A stretch of 64,000 nt of DNA from JAIVJG01 sp964236735 (GCA_964236735.1 CAXSFM010000006.1:1-64000); one strand, 5' to 3'; shown: positions 35,048 through 44,487, counted from the stretch's first letter. Notes: a model not told the origin generated them from the sequence alone. A program made the numbers and translations.

Positions 35048-36568
35048 ATGACGGAAACTTCCGAGACTAAACCGCCGGAGCATCTTGAACGTGGACTCGG
35101 TTTGCTCGATGCGACGATGATCGTCGTCGGCTCGATGATCGGCTCCGGCATCTTCATCACATCCGCCGAATCTTCAAGGCTCGTCGGCGCACCGGGCTGG
35201 CTGCTCGTGGCGTGGGCGCTGGCGGGAGTGCTGACGATCACGGGCGCGCTCTGTTGCGCGGAACTCGCCGCGATGATGCCACGCGCGGGCGGGCAGTACA
35301 TTTTTTTGCGCGAGGCTTACAGCCCGGCCATCGGGTTTCTTTTCGGGTGGGCGCTCTTCTTTATCATCCAGACGGGAACCATCGCGGCGGTCGCCATCGC
35401 CTTCGCGAAATTCTTAGGCGTCTTCACGCGCGCCGTCTCGCCGACGAATTATCTCGTCGCGCCCGTCATCTTCGGCGGGGGACGCTATGCACTCAGCCTC
35501 TCGACCGAGCAACTCGTCGCCGTGCTGCTCATCCTGCTGCTCACATACATCAACACGCGCGGGCTGCAACTCGGTAAGCTCATCCAAAACATCTTCACGG
35601 TGACGAAGACGCTCGCGCTCGTCGCGCTCATCATCGTCGGGCTTTGCTTTGGCTGGCGCGGTTACGACGGCGCGGCGTGGACGGCGCACTGGTGGAACTC
35701 GTGGGCGAACGGTTGGAATCCTGAGACGGTGCAGGCGGGCACGGGCACGTTCGGCGCGCTCGCGCTCGTCTTACTTTTGGGGCGCGCGATGACGGGGCCG
35801 CTCTTCGCGCAGTCGGCTTGGAACAACGTGACGTTCACGGGCAGCGAGATACGCGAACCCGGTCGCAATTTGCCGCGCGCACTGTTACTTGGTTGCGCGT
35901 CGGTCGTCGCGCTCTACCTGCTCGCGAATCTGGCTTACGTCGTGACGCTGCCGCTCGCAAGCATTCAAGGCGCGCCGCAGGGGCGTGTCGCGAGCGCGGC
36001 GCTGGAGAAAATTTTCGGCACGCCGGGCGCATACGCGATGGCTGCGGCGATTATGGTTTCGACTTTCGGCTGCAACAACGGGCTCGTCCTGGCAGGCGCG
36101 CGCGTCTATTACGCGATGGCGCGCGACGGGCTTTTCTTCAAGAGCGTGGCGCGCGTCAATCGCCGGCACGTCCCGGCAGTCGCGCTCATCGCGCAAGGGT
36201 TGTGGGCGGCGTTCCTCACGCTGCCGCGCACAGTCACGACGACGACGGACGCGACGACGGGAAGCGTGACGGCGACGTTCGGCAACGTCTATACGCAACT
36301 GCTCGAATACATCGTCTCGGCTGATTTGATTTTCTACGCCTTGATGGTCGGCGCAGTTATCGTCATGCGCCGCCGCGCGCCGCAACTCGCCAGACCTTAC
36401 CGGACGTGGGGCTATCCGGTCGTCCCTTTTATCTACATCACGCTCGCGCTGCTGCTCGTGTGCGACCTCGCCTATCTCGCGCCGCTCACCTCCGGCATCG
36501 GCTACGTGCTGGCGCTGACGGGCATTCCCGTCTATTTTATCTGGCGCGGGCGCACTTTGAATTCATAG
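35048..36568 (+). CDS. APC-family amino-acid permease
   Basis: This 506-aa protein starts at ATG 35048, just before the conserved region; the frame is open further upstream without conservation. About 12 membrane helices are visible. TM1 carries the APC motif VVGSMIGSGIFITSAESSRL, followed by AALCCAELAAMMPRAGGQYI-type segments and SAWNNVTFTGSEIREPGRNL in the TM6 region. Closest in pattern to the LAT/SLC7-like bacterial permeases. Substrate is not predictable. It lies between the MITE-bearing gap and the second exporter pair, with no evident functional tie to either. Confidence 0.88.
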   Translation: MTETSETKPPEHLERGLGLLDATMIVVGSMIGSGIFITSAESSRLVGAPGWLLVAWALAGVLTITGALCCAELAAMMPRAGGQYIFLREAYSPAIGFLFGWALFFIIQTGTIAAVAIAFAKFLGVFTRAVSPTNYLVAPVIFGGGRYALSLSTEQLVAVLLILLLTYINTRGLQLGKLIQNIFTVTKTLALVALIIVGLCFGWRGYDGAAWTAHWWNSWANGWNPETVQAGTGTFGALALVLLLGRAMTGPLFAQSAWNNVTFTGSEIREPGRNLPRALLLGCASVVALYLLANLAYVVTLPLASIQGAPQGRVASAALEKIFGTPGAYAMAAAIMVSTFGCNNGLVLAGARVYYAMARDGLFFKSVARVNRRHVPAVALIAQGLWAAFLTLPRTVTTTTDATTGSVTATFGNVYTQLLEYIVSADLIFYALMVGAVIVMRRRAPQLARPYRTWGYPVVPFIYITLALLLVCDLAYLAPLTSGIGYVLALTGIPVYFIWRGRTLNS

Positions 36569-36587
36569 GCCACCGACAGAAAGATTG

Positions 36588-37442
36588 ATGTCCAATTTTG
36601 ACAGCGAGTCGCTACCCGACAGACCTCTCTACAGGAATGCGCCGAGCGGCTCGTCGTGGGTTTCGCTCAATCTCAAAAATCTCTGGGCGTATCACGAACT
36701 GTTCTTTTTCCTGACGTGGCGTGATGTGAAAGTGCGCTACAAACAGACTCTGCTCGGCGCGGCGTGGGCGATCATTCAGCCGCTCTTCACAATGCTGATC
36801 TTCACGCTCGTCTTCAGCGCGCTCGCACGCATTCCATCGGACAACATACCTTATCCCCTCTTCGCATACGCGGGGCTGCTGCCGTGGACTTTTTTCGCCA
36901 ACGCGACGACGGCGAGCGGCCAGAGCCTCATCGGAAACACGAATCTCATCACGAAAGTTTACTTCCCGCGCCTGATTATTCCGTGCGCCAGCGTGGGGGC
37001 CGGCGCGTTGGATTTCGTGATCGCTTTCGTCGTCCTTATCGGGCTGATGATTTTTTACGGCGTCGGACTGACGTGGCGCGTCCTGTTGCTCCCGCCGCTT
37101 ATGCTCCTGACCGTGTTCGTGGCGCTTGGCGTCGGGCTGTGGATGTCCGCGCTCAACGTCAGGTACCGAGACGTCAGACATGCTCTGCCGTTTCTCATTC
37201 AACTCTGGATGTTCGCGTCGCCCGTCATCTATCCGACGAGCATTGTGCCAGCGAAGTGGCGTTGGATACTGTTGCTGAATCCTCTAACGGGCATCATCGA
37301 AGGCTTTCGCGCGGCTCTCTTTCACCGGCAGGAATTCGACTGGATGGCGCTCGCCGCGTCCGCGTCAATCACGCTCATCCTGCTCATCTACTCAACGCAC
37401 GTCTTCCGGCGCATGGAGAGAAGTTTCGCCGATTTCATTTAG
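36588..37442 (+). CDS. ABC-2 type polysaccharide export permease (Wzm-like), copy 2
   Basis: This 284-aa protein starts at ATG 36588 (TTG 36585 adjoining). Segments NLWAYHELFFFLTWRDVKVR, YKQTLLGAAWAIIQPLFTML, NLITKVYFPRLIIPCASVGA and FLIQLWMFASPVIYPTS are nearly the same as in copy 1 at 22426. The hydrophilic N-terminus is about 20 residues shorter. Six membrane helices are expected. The ATPase partner starts 10 bp downstream. Two complete exporters in one locus could serve two polymers, or one could be a recent duplicate being reassigned. Confidence 0.92.
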   Translation: MSNFDSESLPDRPLYRNAPSGSSWVSLNLKNLWAYHELFFFLTWRDVKVRYKQTLLGAAWAIIQPLFTMLIFTLVFSALARIPSDNIPYPLFAYAGLLPWTFFANATTASGQSLIGNTNLITKVYFPRLIIPCASVGAGALDFVIAFVVLIGLMIFYGVGLTWRVLLLPPLMLLTVFVALGVGLWMSALNVRYRDVRHALPFLIQLWMFASPVIYPTSIVPAKWRWILLLNPLTGIIEGFRAALFHRQEFDWMALAASASITLILLIYSTHVFRRMERSFADFI

Positions 37443-37452
37443 TCCAGAGCAG

Positions 37453-38739
37453 ATGCGCCCGATTATCAAAGTTGAAAATTTAAGCAAGCAGTATCGCATC
37501 GGCGCGGCGCAGGGGTCGCAGTATGCGACGCTGCGCGAAACAATCAACGAGGTCGCGCGCGCGCCTCTGAAGCTGGCCGGACGTTGGAAGCCGGGCGGCG
37601 ACAGAAGCGGCGCGCGACGGTTAATCTGGGCGTTGCGTGAAGTCAGTTTCGACGTTTATCCGGGCGAGGCTCTGGGCATCATCGGGCAGAACGGGTCGGG
37701 CAAGTCAACTCTGCTCAAGACGCTCTCGCTGATTACGGAACCGACGCTTGGCTGCGTGGAACTCTACGGACGCTTCGGCTCGCTGCTCGAAGTCGGCACA
37801 GGCTTTCATCCTGAATTGACGGGGCGCGAGAATATCTATCTCAACGGCGCGATTCTCGGCATGAAGCGCGGCGAGATTCGACGACACTTCGATGAGATCG
37901 TGGCCTTCGCCGAAGTCGAGCCATTCATTGATACGCCGGTCAAACGCTATTCGAGCGGGATGTACCTGCGTCTCGCCTTTGCTGTGGCGGCTCACCTGCG
38001 GACTGAAATTTTGCTGATTGATGAAGTGCTCGCCGTCGGCGATGCGGAGTTTCAGAAAAAATGTCTGGGCAAAGTTGAAGGCGTCGCGCGCGAGGGGCGC
38101 ACGGTTCTTTTCGTCAGCCACAATATAGGAGCCATCACGGAGATGTGCGGGAGAGCTTTGTGGCTGAACGAGGGACGGCTTGAAGCGGACGGGAACGCGC
38201 GTCAAGTCGTCTCGGCATACTTTGCGAAATCATACGGCGGGAGCCATAAATGGGAGCGCGCGGCGACGCCTCAACCTGAAACAATAGTCGGCGAAAGCAA
38301 ACGCGCCACGCTCCGCTCGGCGCAGATTTGTCAGGAAGGCCAGAGCGCCGTCGGCGCGGTCAGCTTCGACAAAGAATTTACGGCGGAGATTGAGTATGAA
38401 GTGACAGCCGCCGCCGTGTCTGACATGAGCGTTCTCCTGCGAGTCGTCACGGAGACGGGGACGATTATTTTTTCGAGTCGCGATACGGATGCGACGCACG
38501 AGTGGAAGGGGAACGTGCGGCCACGCGGCGTCTATGTTTCGGCGTGTCGAATTCCCGGAAACCTTTTGCGTTCGGGAAAGTTCTTTTTGACCGTCGGCAT
38601 CTTCGGACATGGAGGGTGGATCGAGTTGTTCGAGAACGTGTTAATGTTTGAGGTCAGCCCGGTTGGAAATCCCTTTGCCGTAGGCCGCAAGGGCGTGATC
38701 ACTCCCGTCCTCGACTGGAACATCCACAGGCTAAAATAG
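37453..38739 (+). CDS. Polysaccharide ABC exporter ATP-binding protein with C-terminal domain (Wzt-like), copy 2
   Basis: This 428-aa protein has Walker A GQNGSGKST near residues 78-86, LLEVGTGFHPELTGRENIYL, YSSGMYLRLAFAVAAHL near 166-182 and Walker B ILLIDEVLAVGDAEFQKKCL. The N-terminal ATPase is very close to copy 1. The C-terminal Wzt_C-like domain (residues about 275-428: VSFDKEFTAEIEYEVTAAAV, ACRIPGNLLRSGKFFLTVGI) is much more diverged. Because that domain selects the glycan in known Wzt proteins, different substrates for the two exporters are likely (inference). Confidence 0.92.
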   Translation: MRPIIKVENLSKQYRIGAAQGSQYATLRETINEVARAPLKLAGRWKPGGDRSGARRLIWALREVSFDVYPGEALGIIGQNGSGKSTLLKTLSLITEPTLGCVELYGRFGSLLEVGTGFHPELTGRENIYLNGAILGMKRGEIRRHFDEIVAFAEVEPFIDTPVKRYSSGMYLRLAFAVAAHLRTEILLIDEVLAVGDAEFQKKCLGKVEGVAREGRTVLFVSHNIGAITEMCGRALWLNEGRLEADGNARQVVSAYFAKSYGGSHKWERAATPQPETIVGESKRATLRSAQICQEGQSAVGAVSFDKEFTAEIEYEVTAAAVSDMSVLLRVVTETGTIIFSSRDTDATHEWKGNVRPRGVYVSACRIPGNLLRSGKFFLTVGIFGHGGWIELFENVLMFEVSPVGNPFAVGRKGVITPVLDWNIHRLK

Positions 38740-38881
38740 TGGAGCAGCCTCTTTCATGCCCTCAACTTGATATAAGCGCCCGAGCAAAAGTTTTTCGGTG
38801 CAAGGGTTGAAGGGAAAGGGCGTTGTGATTGGTCTTTCCTGTTGCCTTTTTACTTTTGCCTTCCTGCTTAACTGCGTGACG

Positions 38882-39751
38882 ATGCCGGGACACATTGCTA
38901 ACGAACAAACCGCTCGCGCGGCGCTCGTCGTCGCTCATCCGGGACATGAGCTGAGAGTTCATGGCTGGCTCGAAACGGCGCGCCCTCTGGTCTGCGTGCT
39001 GACGGATGGCTCCGCGCGCTCCGGTCGCTCGCGTCTCGCTTCGACGGCCAAAGTTGTGCGTGCCGCCGGCGCGACCGCCGGCGCTATCTATGGCGCGCTG
39101 ACGGATCAAGAGTTGTACGCCGCTATCCTCAACCACAATCATTCCCTGTTCATCAGCTTCGTCGAGCAACTCGCAGACATCCTGCTGCGCGAGCGCATCG
39201 AATGCATCGCGGGCGACGCTCTCGAAGGCTACAATCCTGCACACGATGCGTGTCGTCTCGTGGTTAACTCCGCCGTGAAGATCGTGAATCGTGCGCGCCG
39301 GACGCGCGTCGCCAATTACGATTTCACGCTCGTCGGACGCTCAGGCCATTGTGCCGAACGACTGCGTGACGATGCGATCTGGGTGCGCCTCGATGAAGAG
39401 GCCTTCGCGCGCAAACTCGATGCGGCGCGCAACTATGCGGAACTGTCGAACGAGGTGGAGGCCGCACTGGACGGCGCGGGGAGTTTCGACTTACAACGCC
39501 ACCCGGAATGGGCGCGTCACGTTGATTCGCATTTGGGCGAGACGGACATCAACAGCTTTCGGGTCGAGTGCCTGCGCCCGGTTGAGGTTGACGAGAGTGC
39601 GGATTATCTCGCGCCGGGAGCGCGCCCGTTCTACGAATGCTACGGGGAGAGACAGGTGTCGGCAGGTCATTACACGAAGGTGCTGCGTTACAGAGAACAT
39701 GTGCTCCCTCTGGCCGAAGCTCTCCACACTTATGCCGGGAGCGACGGCTGA
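38882..39751 (+). CDS. PIG-L-like protein with altered metal-binding motif
   Basis: This protein is 289 aa from ATG 38882; a GTG at 38798 would add a hydrophobic but non-conserved leader. The N-terminus shows ARAALVVAHPGHELRVHGWL, then RPLVCVLTDGSARSGRSRL and the late ALEGYNPAHDACRLVVNSAV. This matches the PIG-L/LmbE de-N-acetylase layout, but the canonical HPDDE is HPGHE, so one acidic metal ligand is replaced by His. It may still bind metal or have lost deacetylation. The following glycosyltransferase starts inside its stop (TGATG), so the two are coupled. Sugar de-N-acetylation or a related hydrolysis is the best guess. Confidence 0.75.
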   Translation: MPGHIANEQTARAALVVAHPGHELRVHGWLETARPLVCVLTDGSARSGRSRLASTAKVVRAAGATAGAIYGALTDQELYAAILNHNHSLFISFVEQLADILLRERIECIAGDALEGYNPAHDACRLVVNSAVKIVNRARRTRVANYDFTLVGRSGHCAERLRDDAIWVRLDEEAFARKLDAARNYAELSNEVEAALDGAGSFDLQRHPEWARHVDSHLGETDINSFRVECLRPVEVDESADYLAPGARPFYECYGERQVSAGHYTKVLRYREHVLPLAEALHTYAGSDG

Positions 39752-40890
39752 TGCGCGCGCTCCGCGTGCTCATCACCAATACGGCGCTCGCTTCGTTCGC
39801 CGGCACTGAGACTTACGTGCGCGACCTCGCGCTCGGTCTGCTGCGGAGGGGACACACTCCAATTCTTTATTCGCCTGTGCTGGGCGACATCGCGCGCGAG
39901 TTGCGCGCGGCGACAGTGCCCGTGGTTGACGACTTGCGCGCCATCGGAATCGCGCCGGATGTCATCCATGGAAATCAAAATCAGGAGTTGATGGTTGCGC
40001 TCCTGCACTTTCCCAACGTCCCCGCCGTTTTCTTTTGCCATGGCTGGCTGGACTGGATCAACGAGCCTTTCAGACACCCGCGCATCTTGAAGTATGTCGC
40101 CGTTGACCGGACGTGCTGCGACCGTCTCATCTGCGAGCACGCGCTTCCCGAAGAGCGCGTGCTGGTGCTGCTCAATGCGGTTGATCTGGAGCGATTCAAG
40201 CCACGCCGGCCTTTGCCGCCACGCCCGCGCCGCGCGCTCGTCTTCAGCAATTACGCGAGTGAGAGCACGTATCTGGGGGCGGTGCGTGAAGCGTGCGCGC
40301 GCTCCGGCATCGCGCTCGAGGTCATCGGTTCCGGCGTGAACGCCGCCAGCGGACGGCCTGAATCGCTGCTGGGCAAATATGATCTGGTGTTTGCCAAAGC
40401 TCGTTGCGCGCTCGAATCGCTTGCCGTCGGAGCCTCGGTGATACTCTGCGACGCGCGCGGCTGCGGCCCGCTCGTGACGACGAATGACCTCGAAAATCTA
40501 CGGCAGCTTAACTTCGGCATTCGCGCCCTTCGCGACAAAGTGGAACCCGGCCTGCTCGCGCGCGAGATCGCACGCTACGATTCGCAGGATGCCGCAGAAG
40601 TCACACGCCGCATTCGCGCCGCCGCCGGTCTCGAAGGATTGTTGGACCATGCTCTCGCACTCTATGGCGAGGTGATTGCGGAGCACGAGCGCGCACCCGC
40701 GCCTGATCCGCTGGACGAGGCGCGCGCCGCCGCTGCGTATCTACACTGGTTGACGCTCACCATGAAAAAAGATCAGGCTCAGATGGCCGACTCTCTGACT
40801 CTCCGATTGATGCATCGCGCCACGCATCTTCCGCTGCTGCGAAAACCTTTGAGTTTGCTGGCACGTCTGGCGCGCGCGAAGCATTTGTGA
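39751..40890 (+). CDS. Glycosyltransferase, GT4-like
   Basis: This 379-aa protein starts at ATG 39751, overlapping the PIG-L stop by one base. The N-terminal domain shows VLITNTALASFAGTETYVRD, the G-T-E-T/x-Y acceptor-side loop of GT4 enzymes, then DVIHGNQNQELMVALLHFPN and VFFCHGWLDWINEPFRHPRI. The second domain has RRALVFSNYASESTYLGAVR and KYDLVFAKARCALESLAVGA, with the Glu of E-S-L-A at the nucleotide site. Coupling to the PIG-L-like gene suggests they modify the same sugar. Confidence 0.85.
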   Translation: MRALRVLITNTALASFAGTETYVRDLALGLLRRGHTPILYSPVLGDIARELRAATVPVVDDLRAIGIAPDVIHGNQNQELMVALLHFPNVPAVFFCHGWLDWINEPFRHPRILKYVAVDRTCCDRLICEHALPEERVLVLLNAVDLERFKPRRPLPPRPRRALVFSNYASESTYLGAVREACARSGIALEVIGSGVNAASGRPESLLGKYDLVFAKARCALESLAVGASVILCDARGCGPLVTTNDLENLRQLNFGIRALRDKVEPGLLAREIARYDSQDAAEVTRRIRAAAGLEGLLDHALALYGEVIAEHERAPAPDPLDEARAAAAYLHWLTLTMKKDQAQMADSLTLRLMHRATHLPLLRKPLSLLARLARAKHL

Positions 40891-41245
40891 TGATGCCCCG
40901 TGCGTGTGCTATTTGCGGAAGCCTGAAAACGATGAAACGGTGTTTCGGCCTTAACCTCACACGCGAACGGGGCTGCGTTGGAATTTCATCCCCGGCCCGA
41001 CCGTCGCGCCCCGTCGCGCGTGCCTGCAACGTGTCGTGCTGCTTGACGAAGCGGTCGCCTGCGTGGCTTCACGCGCGTGACCTTTGCGATGCTGCACATG
41101 TATCCTCTCACCGGAAGCAAAAAATTTGCGGGGGCTTCGGCATGGCGATTTCTGAAACCGCTCTGCGTAGGCGCGAGAGTTAAGAGAGTCATAGAAAAAA
41201 ATTTAGCGCGCTACGGAATTTGAACCAGGGGCAACGTTGGTCTTG
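40891..41245. other. 355-bp gap with no convincing gene
   Basis: One 98-codon frame (40887-41183, starting in the upstream stop) has an N-terminal C-x-x-C (ACAICGS) like the zinc ribbon that opens many SAM methyltransferases, but the rest has no recognisable domain. Codon use there differs from the neighbours. I read it as a possible decayed gene remnant or plain spacer, not a confident CDS. The glycosyltransferase downstream may have a promoter here (AT-rich near 41185-41225). Confidence 0.4.
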
Positions 41246-42568
41246 ATGAATATCCTCTTTTGTAAAAACAGCTTCGCCGGGCCGATTAGCGGCGCAGACG
41301 AAATCGTCGTCAACTACGCCATCGAACTGAGGGATGCGGGACACCAGACAAGCGTGCTGCTCGTGCATCCGCCGACGGCAGCCAACCCGCAGGCCGCGCG
41401 CCTGAAGCAGGCGGGTATTCCGATCTCTTCGCTCGCGTCAAACGGATTCAGCTCCACGCTCGCCGCCGCGCGCCGAATCGCGATTGGGTTGATGCACACT
41501 TTTTCGCCTCTCAGCCGGCTCATTCGCTCCAACTCGCGGAAGATCGTCTTTGAACTGCTCGAACGCTACCACGATGCGTGTTGCGAATACCTCGCACGCG
41601 CGCGCCCGGATGTCGTCCATGTGATGACGCCAGACCCCGGTGCGGTGATGCTCATCCGCGCCGCGCACGCCGTCGGCATTCCGGTCGTGTATCAGGAAGT
41701 CGGCATCCCCTTTGACCCGCCCGGATTTGAAGAAGTTTATGAGCGCTTCGCGACCGTGTTGCCCCTCTGCACAGAAATCGCCGCACTCTCGCCGCGCCTC
41801 GCGGAAGAGATGAGCAGAGTCTTGCCGCACCTCAATCAACCGCTCGTGCTGCCGCTCATTTCGCCGCAGTGCGCGCGCATCGCGGAGGGCGCAGAAGAGC
41901 CGGCGCGCGACGGAACTCTCTGTTTCGGCTTTGCGGCGCGGCTTGAACACCTGAAGGGGCCGATTCGATTCGTCGAGGGCTATCACATCGCGCGCCGCAC
42001 GCAGCCAGCCGTGAGGTTCAAGATGGCGGGCGAAGGCTCGCAACAACATGAAATCGTCGCGATGATTGACTGTTTGAAACTGGAGCGTGCGGAGGCGCAA
42101 ATGGTCGGCGTCTATACGACAGAGCGGGAGCGCGATCTCTTCATGCAAAGCATAGATGTGTTCGTTTTGCCGTCGCTCACGGAGGGGACGCCGAATGCGA
42201 TCATCGAGGCGATGTCTCATGGCAAAGCTGTGATTGCGACTGATGTCGGGGGCATTGCGGACATCGTCACGCCGGATGTCGGGATACTCGTTTCCTCCGA
42301 CGACACGGGAGCTTTAGGAGCGGCGATGGCGCGTCTGGCGGGCGACCGTCAACTCTGCGACAGGATGGGACGCGCCGCGCAAAAAAAATACGAGCGACTC
42401 TTTACTCCGCGCGCCGTGCTGCCTCTGCTCGTCGCCTTTTACGAGCGGACGTTGGAGAGCCATCAACTCGCGAGCGACAACGAGTGTGTGCGACATCAAC
42501 CTGCGCAGGCGATTCATCCGTGGAGTTTCGTCTCGCAGCCAGGCGAAGTCTCCGTCATGGCGGATTAA
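41246..42568 (+). CDS. Glycosyltransferase family 4 protein
   Basis: This 440-aa protein starts at ATG 41246 (MNILFCKNSFAGPISGADEI); TTG 41237 is in frame. The N-terminal domain has ISGADEIVVNYAIELRDAGH, and ARPDVVHVMTPDPGAVMLIR. The C-terminal GT4 signature is complete: LCFGFAARLEHLKGPIRFVE, KMAGEGSQQHEIVAMID, and FVLPSLTEGTPNAIIEAMSH with GKAVIATDVGGIADIV, giving the E-x(7)-E motif. Retaining hexosyl or HexNAc transfer to the growing glycan is expected. The C-terminal 30 residues are not conserved. Confidence 0.9.
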   Translation: MNILFCKNSFAGPISGADEIVVNYAIELRDAGHQTSVLLVHPPTAANPQAARLKQAGIPISSLASNGFSSTLAAARRIAIGLMHTFSPLSRLIRSNSRKIVFELLERYHDACCEYLARARPDVVHVMTPDPGAVMLIRAAHAVGIPVVYQEVGIPFDPPGFEEVYERFATVLPLCTEIAALSPRLAEEMSRVLPHLNQPLVLPLISPQCARIAEGAEEPARDGTLCFGFAARLEHLKGPIRFVEGYHIARRTQPAVRFKMAGEGSQQHEIVAMIDCLKLERAEAQMVGVYTTERERDLFMQSIDVFVLPSLTEGTPNAIIEAMSHGKAVIATDVGGIADIVTPDVGILVSSDDTGALGAAMARLAGDRQLCDRMGRAAQKKYERLFTPRAVLPLLVAFYERTLESHQLASDNECVRHQPAQAIHPWSFVSQPGEVSVMAD

Positions 42569-42777
42569 CTTCGCACTGCTGCGAGCGCGCGGGGAGACAA
42601 AGCGCGCCCGTATCTTTCGACGTGCGCGCCGGCGACATCTACGCGGCGGCGATTGACGGAATCAATGCAAAACTTCGCCGGCGCTTTTGTGTTGAAGTTC
42701 GCCACGCTTCGACGCTTCCCACCTCTCAATCGAGCAGGGAGCCTTGCTCAACAGAAATTCTCAACGCGAGGAACGAT

Positions 42778-43299
42778 ATGTCCGCACGCAAGCAAGACCA
42801 ACAGACTGTGACTCCGCAGGGTGAAAGCGTCGCGCAGCTACCCGCCGGAGTTTCCTTTCACGATGTCATCACACACGTTGACGGGCGCGGCTCGGTCGTC
42901 GAGATGTACGATCCGCGCTGGAAATGGCATCAAGACCCGCTCGTTTTTTCCTACTGCTTCACGATTCGCCCCGGAATGATTAAGGGGTGGGGCATCCACC
43001 AGCGACACGAAGACCGTTACTTCATCCTGCTCGGCGAGATGGAAGCCGTGCTCTACGACGACCGCCCGGAGTCGCCGACTTATCGCCTCGTCGCGAAGAT
43101 TGTGATGTCCGAATACCGGCGCCGTCTGATGAATATTCCGGCGGGCGTGTGGCACGCCAACCGCAACCTCGGAAGCAAGGATGTGGTGGTGATTAACTTC
43201 CCGACCATCCAGTACGATCACGCGGCACCCGACAAGTTCCGCCTGCCTTTGAACAACGACTACATCCCTTACAAATTCGACGATCCGCAAGGCTGGTAA
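42778..43299 (+). CDS. RmlC-like cupin sugar epimerase
   Basis: This 173-aa protein starts at ATG 42778, with AGGA 6 nt upstream. The long open frame upstream of it is unconserved. The cupin core reads VSFHDVITHVDGRGSVVEMY, FTIRPGMIKGWGIHQRHEDR, YFILLGEMEAVLYDDRPESP and LMNIPAGVWHANRNLGSKDV, ending NNDYIPYKFDDPQGW. This resembles dTDP-4-dehydrorhamnose 3,5-epimerase and FdtA/WxcM-like sugar isomerases. Two His lie in the IHQRHED segment where RmlC has its catalytic His. The genes rmlA, rmlB and rmlD are absent here, so a rhamnose role is uncertain. Confidence 0.82.
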   Translation: MSARKQDQQTVTPQGESVAQLPAGVSFHDVITHVDGRGSVVEMYDPRWKWHQDPLVFSYCFTIRPGMIKGWGIHQRHEDRYFILLGEMEAVLYDDRPESPTYRLVAKIVMSEYRRRLMNIPAGVWHANRNLGSKDVVVINFPTIQYDHAAPDKFRLPLNNDYIPYKFDDPQGW

Positions 43300-43307
43300 C
43301 ATCCGCG

Positions 43308-44426
43308 ATGCTTAACAGAAGTGGCGGCGCATCCCAGTTGAAATACAGCATCCTGCTTCCCACACATAACCGCGCCGATGTCTTGCCCTATGCCATCCGC
43401 TCCGTACTCCGGCAGACCGTCGAAGACTTTGAACTTCTCGTCGTCGGCGACGGCTGCACGGACGAAACCGCGCGCGTCGTCAGCAGCTTTCACGACGAGA
43501 GGATACGCTGGTTCGATCTTCCCAAAGCTCCACATTTCGGCTACGCGAATCGCAACGTTGCGCTCCGCGAGGCGCGCGGCGAGTTCATCGCTTTCATGCC
43601 GCACGACGACTTGTGGCTGCCGGATCATCTTGAACTGCTCGCCGCGCGCCTTGAACAAAGCGGAGCCGAGCTCGCATATAGCCGCCCGCTGTGGGTGATT
43701 CCGCGCGGGCTAATCGCGCCGCTCACATTTAACCTTCATCATCCTGAGACGCTCAAACGCTTTATCGAGAGAGAGCGCAACAGCATCCCCGCCGCCTGTG
43801 TCGTCCACCGGCGAGAGTGTTTCGCGAAGTACGGTTACTGGAATGCGGAGCTGCCCGCCTGCGGTGATCTGGAGATGTGGAGCAGAATCATCGAGGGCGG
43901 CGGGCGCAAAAACTTCGCGTACCTGCCGGAGACGACGTGCCTGCACTTTCGCGCGAACTGGCGGACGGAGGCGCAGGTGTGGCAACCCCAATTACACGTC
44001 TGGAAGCGGCTGCACGCGGTCGAAAATTTCATGCCCGCCGCTTTGAAGTTGGAAGCGCCGCCGGAGATGTGCGAGCAGGAAGCGTGCTGGCTGGCAATGG
44101 AAGCCAACCCTCAAAAATGGCCGCAGGACTTGCGCGCGGCAGTGCAATGCGTTCTCGACCGGCGGATCGCGCTCGGCGACAAACTAATTCTCGATTTGCT
44201 TAAGGCGGAAGAAGCTCGCGCGCCCGGCGCAAACGGGCGTTTAGAGACCTACGCTCAACTCGAAAAGCTCGAAGGACTCGCCGCCGAATTTGAAATATTT
44301 CAAGACTCTACCAGTTGGAAGTTAATCCAAAGAGCGCGGCGTGCGATGGAAACCATCGCTCCACACGGCACGCGGCGCGAACGCCTCTGGCTCCGCCTCA
44401 AAGACAAATTCCGGCGCGCTCTGTAG
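43308..44426 (+). CDS. Family 2 glycosyltransferase with C-terminal helical extension
   Basis: This 372-aa protein begins 9 bp after the cupin gene. GT-A motifs: YSILLPTHNRADVLPYAIRS, ELLVVGDGCTDETARVVSSF (nucleotide-binding D-G), and GEFIAFMPHDDLWLPDHLEL (the D-D metal site). A middle region with ACVVHRRECFAKYGYWN and ACGDLEMWSRIIEGGG follows. The last 110 residues are helical, ending in a W-K-L-I/x-R-A-R-R motif seen at the end of many glycan-cluster GT2 proteins. This is the right edge of the polysaccharide locus; the next gene is convergent and unrelated. Confidence 0.88.
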   Translation: MLNRSGGASQLKYSILLPTHNRADVLPYAIRSVLRQTVEDFELLVVGDGCTDETARVVSSFHDERIRWFDLPKAPHFGYANRNVALREARGEFIAFMPHDDLWLPDHLELLAARLEQSGAELAYSRPLWVIPRGLIAPLTFNLHHPETLKRFIERERNSIPAACVVHRRECFAKYGYWNAELPACGDLEMWSRIIEGGGRKNFAYLPETTCLHFRANWRTEAQVWQPQLHVWKRLHAVENFMPAALKLEAPPEMCEQEACWLAMEANPQKWPQDLRAAVQCVLDRRIALGDKLILDLLKAEEARAPGANGRLETYAQLEKLEGLAAEFEIFQDSTSWKLIQRARRAMETIAPHGTRRERLWLRLKDKFRRAL

Positions 44427-44487
44427 CTTCAACGTGCGCGAGTTTCCCACAAGCCAGTACAGCCGCCAAACAAACTCAAAGCAGATT

